From positions 22,927-86,926 of the forward strand of contig NZ_WNKY01000024.1 of the NCBI RefSeq assembly GCF_009720825.1: a DNA stretch of 64,000 nt, in the 5' to 3' direction. A program made the translations under genes and the position numbers. This DNA comes from Duganella radicis. Its GTDB lineage: Bacteria > Pseudomonadota > Gammaproteobacteria > Burkholderiales > Burkholderiaceae_D. Numbering within the stretch: position 1 is the first letter of the stretch; every line of letters starts with the position of its first letter. Below are positions 56,090 to 64,000 of the stretch, in pieces. The notes beneath the pieces are model-generated. The model was not told the DNA's origin. It did no database searches and worked only from the letters and a program-made list of their open reading frames with translations.

Positions 56090-57634
56090 ATGCCGACCTA
56101 TGTCCAACATGCCGTCCTGGGACGCATTCCCGATGTATTCAACGCCGAAGCGATCTGGCAGACGCCGGGCCTGGCGCTGTTCTCGCGTCGTCCGCTGCTG
56201 CGCGACCTGCTGGAGCGCAGCCCGCGCGAGCACCGTGGCCGTGCCGCCACGCGCTGCTTCTCGCACGTGACGCTATTGCTGCCGCAGGAAGATGTCGATG
56301 ACGATTACCACCTCACACGCGGCGCCCGCGCCCGCGATCTGGCACAGACACTGACCGCCTTGCATCAGAAGGACTTCGGCGATTTGCTGGGCAGCGATCA
56401 GGTGCGCTATGACGTGCTGGGCGACGCCACCCTGGCGCCGGGCGAGATCGAGGTCAAGTTCGGCCATGCGGTGTATCTGCCGGCGGCGGATGAGAAAATT
56501 CTCTACAACGTCAGCGTGTCGCGCGACAGCGCGATCTGGCATGCTGTGTGCCCGATCTATCCGAACCAGCGTTTGGCATTGATCGGCGGCGAAGGCGGTG
56601 AAGCCAGCGCGGTCGCGCAGGGCTGGCCGTTCGGCCCGGACGCCGCCGTGCTGGTACTGAACGACGGTCCCGACGCGCCGCCAGTGGTGCAGATGCGCCC
56701 CAAGGATGCCTTCGAGTGCCGCTACGACCCACGCGGCGGCTATTACACCATCAAATCGCTGCGTGAACCGCAGGGCGGCCAACGGCTGCTGCTGAAAATC
56801 GCCCGCACCGGCGCAGCGCCGGCAGCGTCCACCGCACCGCAAGGCAGCCCCGCCGTCTGGCAAAGCCGCGCCGCCGGCAGCGAGAACACGAATGTGCGCG
56901 CCGGCGCCGGGCCTATCGACCTGACCGCCGTGCCAGCCGCCGCCAGCCACAAGCCCGTCACCCGCCCCGGCGAGAGCGACGCCACCTACGCGCCGGTATC
57001 GCAGCAGCGCGTCAGCCTGGTGGCGCTGGCCTTGCCGCGCCTGAGCCGCTACCGCGACACCGGCGCGCAAGCGCTGGAGCTACCCTTCGACCACGCGCTA
57101 TCGTTGTCCGCCGACGCCAGGCCGGCCATCATCCTGACGGCCGACGCCAACGACCACCTGTACGCCTGCACCGCCGAAGGCCGCCAGCGCATCGAAGTTC
57201 CCGCCTCCCTCGCGCCGGTCGACACGCGCACCCTGCGCCTGCTGCCCGCCGCGCCGGAAATGGCGGACCGCTACAGCGCCGTGGTCTGCCTTGCCCAGCC
57301 GGTGAGCAGCGGCGTCGCCAGCGGCGCGCGCTTCACTTTCGGCCGCAACTCGGCCATGCTGGCGGCATTGCGCGTGCTGGACTCGCCACGCTTCCTCAAG
57401 CGCGGCGACGGCACCATCGCCGCCAGCGCGGACCGCATCGGCCTGTCGCGCAACGCTTTCAGCTTTGAAGCCACCAGCAAGGGCTACGCCATCGGCCGCC
57501 TGAGCGCCACCCAAGCGCTCTATCATCTGGACGACAAACTGCAATTCGTCGCCAGCGTGGGCGATGCGCCCTACCTGCTGCCGCACGGGCACCATCTGGT
57601 GGCCGGCCACTACGTGCTGCGCTTCGAGGCCTGA
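56090..57634 (+). CDS. FhaA-like protein: N-terminal domain, linker and C-terminal FHA-like domain
   Basis: The protein is 514 residues with AAGGAG (56076-56081) 8 bases before ATG. Residues about 50-140 (RDLAQTLTALHQKDFGDLLG, then RYDVLGDATLAPGEIEVKFG) resemble in outline the N-terminal domain of actinobacterial FhaA. A disordered Ala/Pro linker follows (about 245-300), and a C-terminal FHA-like part (about 405-514) with FTFGRNSAMLAAL, RIGLSRNAFSFEA and YALYHLDD-like strands. Phospho-threonine recognition is plausible because the Gly-Arg motif is kept, although the central Ser/His are weak. No signal or membrane helix is visible. It starts 4 bp after the SEDS gene. Confidence 0.75.
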   Translation: MPTYVQHAVLGRIPDVFNAEAIWQTPGLALFSRRPLLRDLLERSPREHRGRAATRCFSHVTLLLPQEDVDDDYHLTRGARARDLAQTLTALHQKDFGDLLGSDQVRYDVLGDATLAPGEIEVKFGHAVYLPAADEKILYNVSVSRDSAIWHAVCPIYPNQRLALIGGEGGEASAVAQGWPFGPDAAVLVLNDGPDAPPVVQMRPKDAFECRYDPRGGYYTIKSLREPQGGQRLLLKIARTGAAPAASTAPQGSPAVWQSRAAGSENTNVRAGAGPIDLTAVPAAASHKPVTRPGESDATYAPVSQQRVSLVALALPRLSRYRDTGAQALELPFDHALSLSADARPAIILTADANDHLYACTAEGRQRIEVPASLAPVDTRTLRLLPAAPEMADRYSAVVCLAQPVSSGVASGARFTFGRNSAMLAALRVLDSPRFLKRGDGTIAASADRIGLSRNAFSFEATSKGYAIGRLSATQALYHLDDKLQFVASVGDAPYLLPHGHHLVAGHYVLRFEA

Positions 57635-57640
57635 GCCATC

Positions 57641-58177
57641 ATGGATGCGCTCCGACTTCACGCCGTTGCGGCTTTCGCCGCAGGCCTCATCATCACGCTG
57701 TTCCTGGCCGCGTACCTGACGCCACGCGGCTGGTGGCGACGGCCCAACGCGCGCGCGCTGTTCATCATGGTGGCCGGCGCGTGGGGCTTCGGCAGCCTGA
57801 TTTTGTACGCCGCCCATGCCGCGGCATCGGGTGGCGACCACCTCGCTCAGGCCTCGCCCGGCACAAGCCCGGCCGGGCCACCCCCGCCGCAAGCGGCCCT
57901 GCCGGCAGGCGCCGTTGGCGGCGGCACGCTGGCGCCTGGCGATATCGCGGGCAGCGCCGCAGCCACAGCGGGTCGCGCCTTCCGCGTCCACCGTGATTTG
58001 AACCTGCGCGCCGCGCCCGGCGTGCACGCCGCGCGCGTCGGCGTGGTGCCGGCCGGGGCCATCGTCACACCCACCGGCGTCCATGATGGCGACTGGTGGC
58101 AAATCAAAGCCACCATCGGCCACAGCGAGCAAACCGGCTGGGCCAGCAGCCTGTGGCTACGCCGGAGCGGTGAATGA
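57641..58177 (+). CDS. Membrane protein with C-terminal SH3b domain
   Basis: The protein is 178 residues. Two membrane helices (about 6-26 and 44-62) are followed by a Pro/Ala/Gly-rich linker and a bacterial SH3 domain (about 108-175; FRVHRDLNLRAAPGVHAARVGVVPAGAIV, DGDWWQIKATI, GWASSLWL). SH3b domains commonly bind cell wall peptides, so the protein could link the periplasmic wall to the phospho-signalling module. It sits 6 bp after the FhaA-like gene and overlaps the PP2C gene by 4 bp. Confidence 0.85.
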   Translation: MDALRLHAVAAFAAGLIITLFLAAYLTPRGWWRRPNARALFIMVAGAWGFGSLILYAAHAAASGGDHLAQASPGTSPAGPPPPQAALPAGAVGGGTLAPGDIAGSAAATAGRAFRVHRDLNLRAAPGVHAARVGVVPAGAIVTPTGVHDGDWWQIKATIGHSEQTGWASSLWLRRSGE

Positions 58178-59241
58178 CCACCACCGCCGGCGTTTTCTCG
58201 GCTAAGCTGTGGCCTTTCGCATCCCGCGCGCCCGCGCCTGCCCCGATGACCCGCATCACCGACCAACTGAACTTCGGCCCCGCACTGGACATCGCTGCCC
58301 GCAGCGCCGCCAGCATCAGCAAACTGCAAATGCCTGAGAATCAGGACAACCTGCTGCTCATCGACGCCGACGGCCGCGCCGTCCTGCTGCGCGACCAGAC
58401 GCCGCAAACCACTACGCTTGGCGACTGGCCGCGAGGCCACGTGCGGCTGGCGGTGCTGGACGGCATGGGCGGCCACGGTCATGGCCGCGAGGCCGCCGAA
58501 GCCGTCGCCACCGGCCTGCTGCGCGTTCCCGCCTGCACCACGCCGGAACAACTGAACGCACACCTCGACCAGCTGCATCACCAATTGCAAGCGCGCTTCA
58601 GCCGCCCCGACGACCAGGACACCTTCCGCCGCCCCGGCACCACGCTCACGCTGCTGGAAATCCCATCCGGCCAGGCGCCGATGCTATTCCACGCCGGCGA
58701 TTCGCGCCTGTACGAAATCACCGCCCACGACGCCCATCCACTGACTGTGGACCACGTCCCCGCCACCGCCTTCGCCATGCACGGCATGCTGGGTGAGGAC
58801 GAATGGTGGCAGCAGGTGCACGGCGAACACCGCGCGCAAATCTCGCAGGCCTACATCCTCGGCAACGCCTTCGCCAACCCGCAGATCCTCGACAACGCCC
58901 TGCTGCCGCTGGACGCGACCAATCTGCCACCGTTCCTGCGTCAACTGGCGGACCGCCGCGTCATCGCCACGCGCGCCGACGCCACCTACCTGTTGGCGAC
59001 CGACGGCTTCTGGTCCAGCGCCCGGCCGCAGAGCTGGGTCCAGCGCTGGCCATCGCTGCTGCACACCAGCAGCGCCGCCACAGCCTTGGACGCCCTGTTC
59101 AGCGACTACGCGCAAAATCCCCCACCCCAGCTCCACATCGACAACCTGAGCGCCATCGTGATCCGCTTTCGCGCCGCGCCGGAGAGCGGCAATGTTGACG
59201 AAACGGCACTGCCGACCGCACCAATTCCGTCGCATTTTTGA
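58174..59241 (+). CDS. PP2C-family protein phosphatase
   Basis: The protein is 355 residues. PP2C metal-binding and catalytic motifs are visible: ENQDN (Asp 58), VLDGMGGHGHG (Asp 96-Gly 97), HAGDSRLYEI (Asp 176), LLATDGFW (Asp 277) and IDNLSAIVI (Asp 323). It removes phosphate from Ser/Thr, opposing the kinase at 52455. The start overlaps the SH3b gene by 4 bp; an internal ATG (58246) gives a version beginning MTRITDQLNF and could be the true start. No membrane helix is seen, unlike actinobacterial PstP. Confidence 0.9.
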   Translation: MTTTAGVFSAKLWPFASRAPAPAPMTRITDQLNFGPALDIAARSAASISKLQMPENQDNLLLIDADGRAVLLRDQTPQTTTLGDWPRGHVRLAVLDGMGGHGHGREAAEAVATGLLRVPACTTPEQLNAHLDQLHHQLQARFSRPDDQDTFRRPGTTLTLLEIPSGQAPMLFHAGDSRLYEITAHDAHPLTVDHVPATAFAMHGMLGEDEWWQQVHGEHRAQISQAYILGNAFANPQILDNALLPLDATNLPPFLRQLADRRVIATRADATYLLATDGFWSSARPQSWVQRWPSLLHTSSAATALDALFSDYAQNPPPQLHIDNLSAIVIRFRAAPESGNVDETALPTAPIPSHF

Positions 59242-59335
59242 AAAGCGCACAGACCAGGCGCAAAAGCGGTTGCAAAGTTTGCCAAACAGAGTGAAAACCG
59301 CATAAACTGACGGGTATCCCATCGGTCGGTTTGTC

Positions 59336-60877
59336 ATGAAAAAATGCAGTAATGCCCAGCACCCGCATTGCACTTATTGGGTCTTACCGGGAGCGCAAAC
59401 TTGCGAAGGCGGCCACGCCCAAGCAGAGCCTTCCAGCTTCGCCCTGCTGACTGCCTTGCGCACCTCCCGTGCAGCCTCGCCGGCCACGGTGCTGGATGCC
59501 GTCCCTGCTGTTGAATCGCATACCGCGGCACAAACCGCCAACTACGCCCGTCCCCTGCAACGCGCCCATGCCGAACGTCCGCAACTGCACATCAGCGGCT
59601 TCGACCCGCGCGCCGCCGGCGGCCGCCAGACCTTGAAGATGGAACTGCGCGGCATGCCGGAAGCCTGCGCGCCGCAACTGACGCTGCAACTGCAATCGGA
59701 CCTGATCCCTCACGGCGCCTCGCGCCAGCACTTCGTGCGCGCGGTTGGCGGCGAGTGGCGCCCGGTGTTCGTTGAGTTTTCCTCGCGCGGCAAGGAGCAT
59801 GGCCAGTACCAGATCAGCATCGAGCTGCTGAGCCAACACGCCGGCATGGCCGCGCGTAAATGGGTCTGCACCTTCGTCATCCTGGTGCCGCGCCTGGACG
59901 CCACGCTGACCGAGATCCACCGCATCTTCCTCAGCACCCACAAGAACGTGCGGGTGATGGCGGACGACGCCTCGATCGCCCGCGTCAGCGCGCAAGGCGG
60001 CGACAGTCTCGATATCGACGTCACCGCGCGCAACGCAGGCATCGCGCATCTGGATTTGAACGCCCCGGCCGGCAAGGTAGACCTGGGCTTCACCACCATC
60101 GCGTGGGACGAGGACCTGATCGAGATCGACATGCCGCAGGCGGCCGCGCTGCATCCGCATCCAAGTGCCGCAGCCTCGCTGGTGAACGCCGCGCCGGAAG
60201 CCGGCGCGCAGCGCCAGATCCGCCTGTTCGCCATGGACGAATGCGTGATCGGCCGCTTTGAACTGGTCGATCCTGAATCGAATGTGCTGCTGACCCACTA
60301 CACGGCCGATGGCCAGGACACCAATGGCCTGACGCGCCGCCTGTCCGGACGCCATGCGGTCATCCGCCGCTCCGGCCTGGGGTTTGAAATTGAAGACGTC
60401 TCGCGCTACGGCATCCTGCTGGATGGGGTCTGGCCGGGCAAGCACAAGCCGACCGCGCTGCGGCTCGGCATGCGCATCGAATTCAGCGCCAGCATCAAGG
60501 GGATCGTGACCCTGTCGGTATCGGCCATCATGCCGCACGGTGTGATCCTGCACCGCGTGGACCATGGCGCCAATGCCGAAAGCTTCTACCTGCTGGCGCC
60601 GGAAACGCATCCGGGCTATCCGGTCAAATCCTTCGCCGCCGCACCGCATGCGGCCGCGCTGCCGCTGCTGTTCCACCGCGATGGCGGCTTCTGGCACCTC
60701 GACCAGCTGACCGGCAAGGAAACCGCGCTGGCGCCGAGCGTCTCGCTGGATAAGCTGAGCCGCGTGCCGCGCCACACCCGCTTCGCCAGCGATCCATATC
60801 CGGAACACTGGATCATCCGCACCGGCGCCAACGACTTGTACAGCACCGTGGCGGCGAACGCCATGTCCACCGCCTGA
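59336..60877 (+). CDS. FHA-domain protein with N-terminal Cys/His zinc-knuckle-like motif
   Basis: The protein is 513 residues. The N-terminus has Cys 4, Cys 12, Cys 23 and His 27 (KKCSNAQHPHCTYWVLPGAQTCEGGH), spaced like a small zinc-binding knuckle. A long beta-rich middle part (about 85-290) includes FSSRGKEHGQYQISIELLSQHAG. A clear FHA domain follows (about 305-395; CVIGRFELVDPES, RRLSGRHAVIRRSG, EDVSRYGILLDG), with the key Arg, Ser-x-x-His and Gly. It probably reads phospho-threonine produced by the cluster kinase. It follows the PP2C gene after a 94-bp gap, so it may have its own promoter. Confidence 0.9.
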   Translation: MKKCSNAQHPHCTYWVLPGAQTCEGGHAQAEPSSFALLTALRTSRAASPATVLDAVPAVESHTAAQTANYARPLQRAHAERPQLHISGFDPRAAGGRQTLKMELRGMPEACAPQLTLQLQSDLIPHGASRQHFVRAVGGEWRPVFVEFSSRGKEHGQYQISIELLSQHAGMAARKWVCTFVILVPRLDATLTEIHRIFLSTHKNVRVMADDASIARVSAQGGDSLDIDVTARNAGIAHLDLNAPAGKVDLGFTTIAWDEDLIEIDMPQAAALHPHPSAAASLVNAAPEAGAQRQIRLFAMDECVIGRFELVDPESNVLLTHYTADGQDTNGLTRRLSGRHAVIRRSGLGFEIEDVSRYGILLDGVWPGKHKPTALRLGMRIEFSASIKGIVTLSVSAIMPHGVILHRVDHGANAESFYLLAPETHPGYPVKSFAAAPHAAALPLLFHRDGGFWHLDQLTGKETALAPSVSLDKLSRVPRHTRFASDPYPEHWIIRTGANDLYSTVAANAMSTA

Positions 60878-60884
60878 TTGCCGC

Positions 60885-61766
60885 TTAAGCGACCGGCTTC
60901 TTTGCCGGCAAAGGGATCCACTCGGTTTCGCCCGGCACTTTAGGGAAGCGCTGCGCCTCCCAGTCCTCGCCCGCCTGCACGATGCGTTCCTTGCTCGACG
61001 AGACAAAGTTCCACGACATGTAGCGATGGCCATCCAGCGGCTCGCCGCCGATGATCACAAAGCGCGCATCGCTATTGGCTTTCACGCGGCGCGTGTCGGC
61101 GGTGTTCAGCAGCGCCATGTTGTGCAGTTCCAGCCCTGCGCCGTCGACTTCCAGCTCGCCACTGATCGGGTAGATGGCCGCTTCGGCCGGCAGGCCGTTC
61201 AGCGCCAACTCGTGACCTGGCTTGAGGGCGATGTCCAGATACAGCGTCTGGCTGTAGGTCTGTACCGGCGAGGTCTGGCCGAAGGCGGAGCCGATCAGCA
61301 CACGGATATCGGCGCCGTCCACCGCCAGTTCAGGGATGGCGCTGGATGGCGTGTGGCAGAAGCCCGGCTCCGTTTCCTCATGCGCCACCGGCAGCGCGGC
61401 CCACAGCTGCAAGCCGTGCGTCCGGTGTGGCACGCCCACCAGATCTTTGGGCGTACGCTCCGAGTGCACAATGCCGCGCCCCGCCGTCATCCAGTTGATG
61501 GCGCCCGGCTCGATGCGCTGATAAGTGCCGAGCGAATCGCGGTGGTCCATCGCGCCTTCAAACAAATAAGTCACTGTGGCGAGGCCGATGTGCGGGTGTG
61601 GGCGCACGTCGTGGTCTGCGTCCGCAGGCACATCCACCGGACCGAAATGGTCGAAGAAAACGAATGGGCCGACGGCCTGCTTGACCGCGGACGGCAGGTA
61701 GCGGCGCACCACAAAGCCGCCGCCCAGATCTTTCTCGTGGCCCTTCAACAGATTGGAGATGGTCAT
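60885..61766 (-). CDS. Pirin family protein
   Basis: The protein is 293 residues with two cupin domains. The N-terminal pirin motif includes the metal-ligand His/Glu set in FDHFGPVDVPADADHDVRPHPHIGLATVTYLFEG and WMTAGRGIVHSERTP. Some pirins oxidise flavonols such as quercetin; others bind partner enzymes. It lies 4 bp after the OsmC gene on the same strand, in a redox-linked group controlled in the vicinity of a LysR gene. Confidence 0.92.
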   Translation of the reverse strand: MTISNLLKGHEKDLGGGFVVRRYLPSAVKQAVGPFVFFDHFGPVDVPADADHDVRPHPHIGLATVTYLFEGAMDHRDSLGTYQRIEPGAINWMTAGRGIVHSERTPKDLVGVPHRTHGLQLWAALPVAHEETEPGFCHTPSSAIPELAVDGADIRVLIGSAFGQTSPVQTYSQTLYLDIALKPGHELALNGLPAEAAIYPISGELEVDGAGLELHNMALLNTADTRRVKANSDARFVIIGGEPLDGHRYMSWNFVSSSKERIVQAGEDWEAQRFPKVPGETEWIPLPAKKPVA

Positions 61767-61770
61767 GGTC

Positions 61771-62169
61771 TTATCCCAGCACGGTGGTCACTTCGGTGGT
61801 CACGGACGTCATCAGCTTGTGGATCGGGCATTTCTGCGCGGCGGCCAGCAGCTCGGCGCGCTGGGCCTCGGTCAGATCGCCGGTGACGTGCAGGGTGGCG
61901 GTCAGGCGGTAGATGCCCTGGCGCTCCTCGCTGGCGTCGCGTTCCATGCTCACTTCCACGTGCTCCAGCGGGATGTTCTTGCGCTTGGCGAACCAGACCA
62001 CGGTCAAAGCCTTGCAGGCGCTCAGCGCCGCGTCGTACAGATCGTGCGGCGACGGGCCGGCGTCGTTGCCGCCCTCTTCCACCGAGCCGTCGGTGGAGAT
62101 AATGTGATTGCGCACATGGACGATGTGGCGCATCGGCAGGGATTGATCACGCAGGGCTTTGATAGTCAT
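61771..62169 (-). CDS. OsmC-family peroxiredoxin-like protein
   Basis: The protein is 132 residues. It has the OsmC/Ohr-type fold with GPSPHDLYDAALSACKALTVVWFAKRKN and MRHIVHVRNH, and AAAQKCPIHKLMTSVTTE near the end; the two conserved Cys (ALSACKA and QKCPIHK) are the peroxidatic/resolving pair of OsmC proteins that reduce organic peroxides. AAGGA precedes the start. It is directly upstream of the pirin gene, suggesting a two-gene redox operon. Confidence 0.9.
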   Translation of the reverse strand: MTIKALRDQSLPMRHIVHVRNHIISTDGSVEEGGNDAGPSPHDLYDAALSACKALTVVWFAKRKNIPLEHVEVSMERDASEERQGIYRLTATLHVTGDLTEAQRAELLAAAQKCPIHKLMTSVTTEVTTVLG

Positions 62170-62244
62170 TCGGTGTTCCTTGTGGCGGTTGAATCAGAAC
62201 CGACAATGTACACCGAATGACGGGGTTGCGCTTCTACTAAAAGA

Positions 62245-62529
62245 CTACGCGCCAACCAGCACCATCGAGAAATCGGCGCCGCCCTGGCGCAGTTCCTTGA
62301 GGCGGGCGTGTTCGGGATCGGCGTACCAGGCTTGCGCGTGGGCGGCGGACGGGAATTCGATCACCACCATCACCTCCGGCAGCACGGGCGCGCCCTCCAT
62401 CGCCTGCGGCGGCGTTTTCGCCATCAGCTTGCCGCCATGTTTCGCCGTCAGCGCCGGCATGTGGGCGCCATATTCCTTCTGCCATTCCGTGCTGCGCAGG
62501 GTTGCGTATCCGATTGCGTATGCTGCCAT
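62245..62529 (-). CDS. DUF1330 family protein
   Basis: The protein is 94 residues from ATG 62529, preferred because AAGGAG stands 7 bases upstream. It has the dimeric alpha+beta-barrel pattern of DUF1330 (AYAIGYATLRSTEWQKEYGAHMPAL, EVMVVIEFPSAAHAQAWYADPEHARLKELR). Members are small cytoplasmic proteins, possibly oxygenase-like or detoxifying. It is divergent from the LysR gene with about 100 bp between the starts. Confidence 0.9.
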   Translation of the reverse strand: MAAYAIGYATLRSTEWQKEYGAHMPALTAKHGGKLMAKTPPQAMEGAPVLPEVMVVIEFPSAAHAQAWYADPEHARLKELRQGGADFSMVLVGA

Positions 62530-62629
62530 GATGAGCTCCTTGTGTATGTGTGTGACTTCATTATCATCACAATCCATTTGTACATAAATACGCTAGAATT
62601 TCACTCACCCCTAATAATTAGTTTCGAAT

Positions 62630-63508
62630 ATGAGCGACAAGCTACGCAGCATGGAAGTATTCGTGGCCGCTGCCACAGCGGGCAGCTTTGCGGCCGCGGC
62701 GCAAGCGCTGGAGATATCGGCGGTCATGGTCGGCAAGCATGTACAGGCGCTGGAACAGCAGCTGGGCGCGCGCCTGATCGAGCGCAGCACGTGGCGGCAG
62801 ACCCTGACCGAGATCGGCGCCGCCTATCTGGAGCGTTGCCGCGACGTACTGGCCAGCGTGGCCGCCGCCGACCACGTGGCGGAAAACCTGCGCGCCGAAC
62901 CGCAGGGTAGCCTGCGCATCTCGGCGCCGGCCACGTATGGCGAACAGCGGCTCACGCCTGTCATCGCGGCCTACGCGGCGCGCTATCCCAAGGTGCGTGT
63001 CGAGCTGGTGCTGAGCAACCGCGTGATCGACATGGCGGAGGAAGGCGTGGACGTGACCATCCGCTCCGGCCCCATCGCCGATACCACGCTGATCGCCCGG
63101 CCACTGCAACCTGGGCGCGTGCTGGTGGCGGCCAGTCCGGCGTATTTGAAAAAGCACGGCACGCCGCGACATCCATCGGACCTTGAGCGACACAACTGCC
63201 TGGTGTTTGCAGGCGCTGGCGCCACCTGGCGCTTCCAGCGCGGAGAAGAAAAAGTGGAAGTCAGCGCGCGCGGCACGCTGGTCAGCAATACCGGCGCCTC
63301 GCTGGTGGTGGCCGCCATCGCCGGCATGGGCGTGGTGATGCAAGCGGATGTGCTGATGGAGCCCGCTCTCAAAGCCGGCCAACTGGTGCGGTTGCTGCCG
63401 AAATGGGAGCTACCGTCGCGCGCCATGCACATCCTGCGCCGTCCGGAGGCGCGGCCCTCGGCCAAAGTGCGCAGCTTTGTCGACTTTGCGCTGGAGCGCC
63501 TGGGCTAG
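62630..63508 (+). CDS. LysR-family transcriptional regulator
   Basis: The protein is 292 residues. An N-terminal LysR helix-turn-helix (SMEVFVAAATAGSFAAAAQAL, VGKHVQALEQQLGARLIERS) precedes the periplasmic-binding-like effector domain with LRISAPATYGEQRLTPVIAAYAARYP. It is divergent from DUF1330 and may activate that gene or the pirin/OsmC genes; a palindrome CTAATAATTAG (62611-62621) just upstream may be part of its binding site. Effector is unknown. Confidence 0.93.
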   Translation: MSDKLRSMEVFVAAATAGSFAAAAQALEISAVMVGKHVQALEQQLGARLIERSTWRQTLTEIGAAYLERCRDVLASVAAADHVAENLRAEPQGSLRISAPATYGEQRLTPVIAAYAARYPKVRVELVLSNRVIDMAEEGVDVTIRSGPIADTTLIARPLQPGRVLVAASPAYLKKHGTPRHPSDLERHNCLVFAGAGATWRFQRGEEKVEVSARGTLVSNTGASLVVAAIAGMGVVMQADVLMEPALKAGQLVRLLPKWELPSRAMHILRRPEARPSAKVRSFVDFALERLG

Positions 63509-63514
63509 CGCGGG

Positions 63515-63914
63515 CGTCTAGTATTTCGCGCAGCAGCTTGCCGGAGTCGGTCAGGTCAGCATCTGTCCACGGCCCTGTGCTGGATGCGCCAGGCTTGAAC
63601 AGCGAAGCGGCTTCCTTCTTGTCGCTGGCAGCCCACTGCACGTTACTCAAGCGATGCTGGCGCAAATAATCCTGCCAGCGCAACGTTTCCTCGCGATCGA
63701 CCGCACCATTGCCCTCCGCGCTGACCGAACCCCACTCGGTAACGAACAACGGCGCGCCCTGCTTCATCGCGGCATCCGCCTTGTCGCGCAAATACTGCTT
63801 GTGCGAGGCGGCGTAGAAGTGCAGCGAATACGCCAGATTGCGGCCATGCAGCGGATCAGCCGCCGCCACATCGGATTGTGTCCCCAGGCGTGGTGTATGA
63901 GATGTGATTCTCAA
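63515..63914 (-). pseudogene. C-terminal fragment of a glycoside hydrolase family 5 endoglucanase
   Basis: The fragment reads SDVAAADPLHGRNLAYSLHFYAASHKQ-type sequence, then GAPLFVTEWGSVSAEGNGAVD, then NVQWAASDKKEAASLFKPGAS and DSGKLLREIL, which is the last third of a GH5 cellulase, including the nucleophile Glu (VTEWGS). The N-terminal two thirds with the acid/base residue are absent: upstream of about 63880 the frame carries unrelated sequence. The frame also stays open antisense into the LysR gene to 63369 instead of stopping at the usual place, so the tail is lost or altered too. It cannot make an active enzyme. Confidence 0.7.
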
Positions 63915-63930
63915 GGGGCTGGGTCCCCGG

Positions 63931-64000
63931 TCAGTTAATCACGGCGGAGAGCCGTGCGGCCTGATTGTCGCTCAAGCTTTGCAATCCTTCAAGCTGCATG
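63931..64000 (-). CDS. Partial gene at the window edge, possibly a mobile-element product
   Basis: The minus-strand frame open at the window edge ends at 63931 with MQLEGLQSLSDNQAARLSAVIN as the last 22 residues, Leu/Ala-rich and helical. The start lies beyond base 64000. The gene sits 17 bp from the abrupt left end of the GH5 fragment, consistent with the tail of an inserted element, but I cannot identify the family. Confidence 0.35.
   Translation of the reverse strand, partial: MQLEGLQSLSDNQAARLSAVIN

Noticed and set aside
52455..60877. Type VI secretion post-translational module (PpkA-PppA-Fha)
   Set aside because: Kinase, phosphatase and FHA genes are present, but no Tss/Hcp/VgrG gene is near and a SEDS polymerase is in the middle of the cluster.

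Overview
The window is GC-rich (about 62-65 percent by eye) and densely coded on both strands. The gene content points to a betaproteobacterium of the Burkholderiales, most likely Oxalobacteraceae (Massilia, Duganella or Janthinobacterium type). The grounds are monomeric NADP isocitrate dehydrogenase, tandem DUF4148 proteins, a large Prc protease, Cache-type chemoreceptors, large propeller hybrid kinases, and TonB receptors next to polysaccharide hydrolases. This placement is inference from gene content, not a phylogeny.

1-8.4 kb: the end of a giant propeller hybrid histidine kinase; a divergent pair made of a SagB-like peptide maturation dehydrogenase and an 85-residue nitrile-hydratase-like leader peptide (a probable RiPP locus of unknown product); and an NHL propeller protein fused to an M23 peptidase. 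8.4-13.7 kb: the periplasmic protease Prc, a chemoreceptor, and the decayed remnant of a PD-(D/E)XK nuclease/transposase-type gene. 13.8-15.3 kb: a small copper-delivery operon (DUF2946, Sco, PCuAC). 15.3-19.8 kb: a TonB-dependent receptor and a secreted beta-trefoil/GH43 enzyme, probably for arabinan or a related glycan.

19.9-27.5 kb: a TetR regulator divergent from an eight-gene, mostly translationally coupled operon (FAD oxidoreductase, DUF1365, Cfa-like methyltransferase, chalcone-isomerase-like, MFS, DUF3833 lipoprotein, SDR, NTF2-like) that looks like a membrane fatty-acid modification pathway. 27.4-39.1 kb: an M50-type peptidase, isocitrate dehydrogenase, an MFS sugar-acid transporter, a hybrid kinase, an alpha/beta hydrolase, thymidine kinase, two DUF4148 paralogues and a reverse transsulfuration pair. 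39.1-46.2 kb: a membrane-anchored HNH-like gene overlapping the end of a penicillin-acylase gene, a ParB-like gene, small proteins, tRNA-Leu, DUF72, a CLC channel and a repeat coiled-coil protein. 46.2-49.4 kb: a second copper locus (multicopper oxidase, TolC-like, His/Met/Cys-rich small protein). 49.4-52.4 kb: a small protein, an M28 peptidase, a GNAT acetyltransferase and a glycine-zipper protein.

52.4-60.9 kb is the most striking region. A Ser/Thr kinase, a SEDS-family (FtsW/RodA) polymerase with an extra N-terminal domain, a protein resembling actinobacterial FhaA in layout, an SH3b membrane protein, a PP2C phosphatase and a zinc-knuckle FHA protein lie in a row. This resembles the actinobacterial PknA/PknB-RodA-PstP-FhaA/FhaB cell-wall locus but lacks the penicillin-binding protein. 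The window ends with pirin, OsmC, DUF1330 and LysR genes and a truncated GH5 endoglucanase beside what may be a mobile-element edge.
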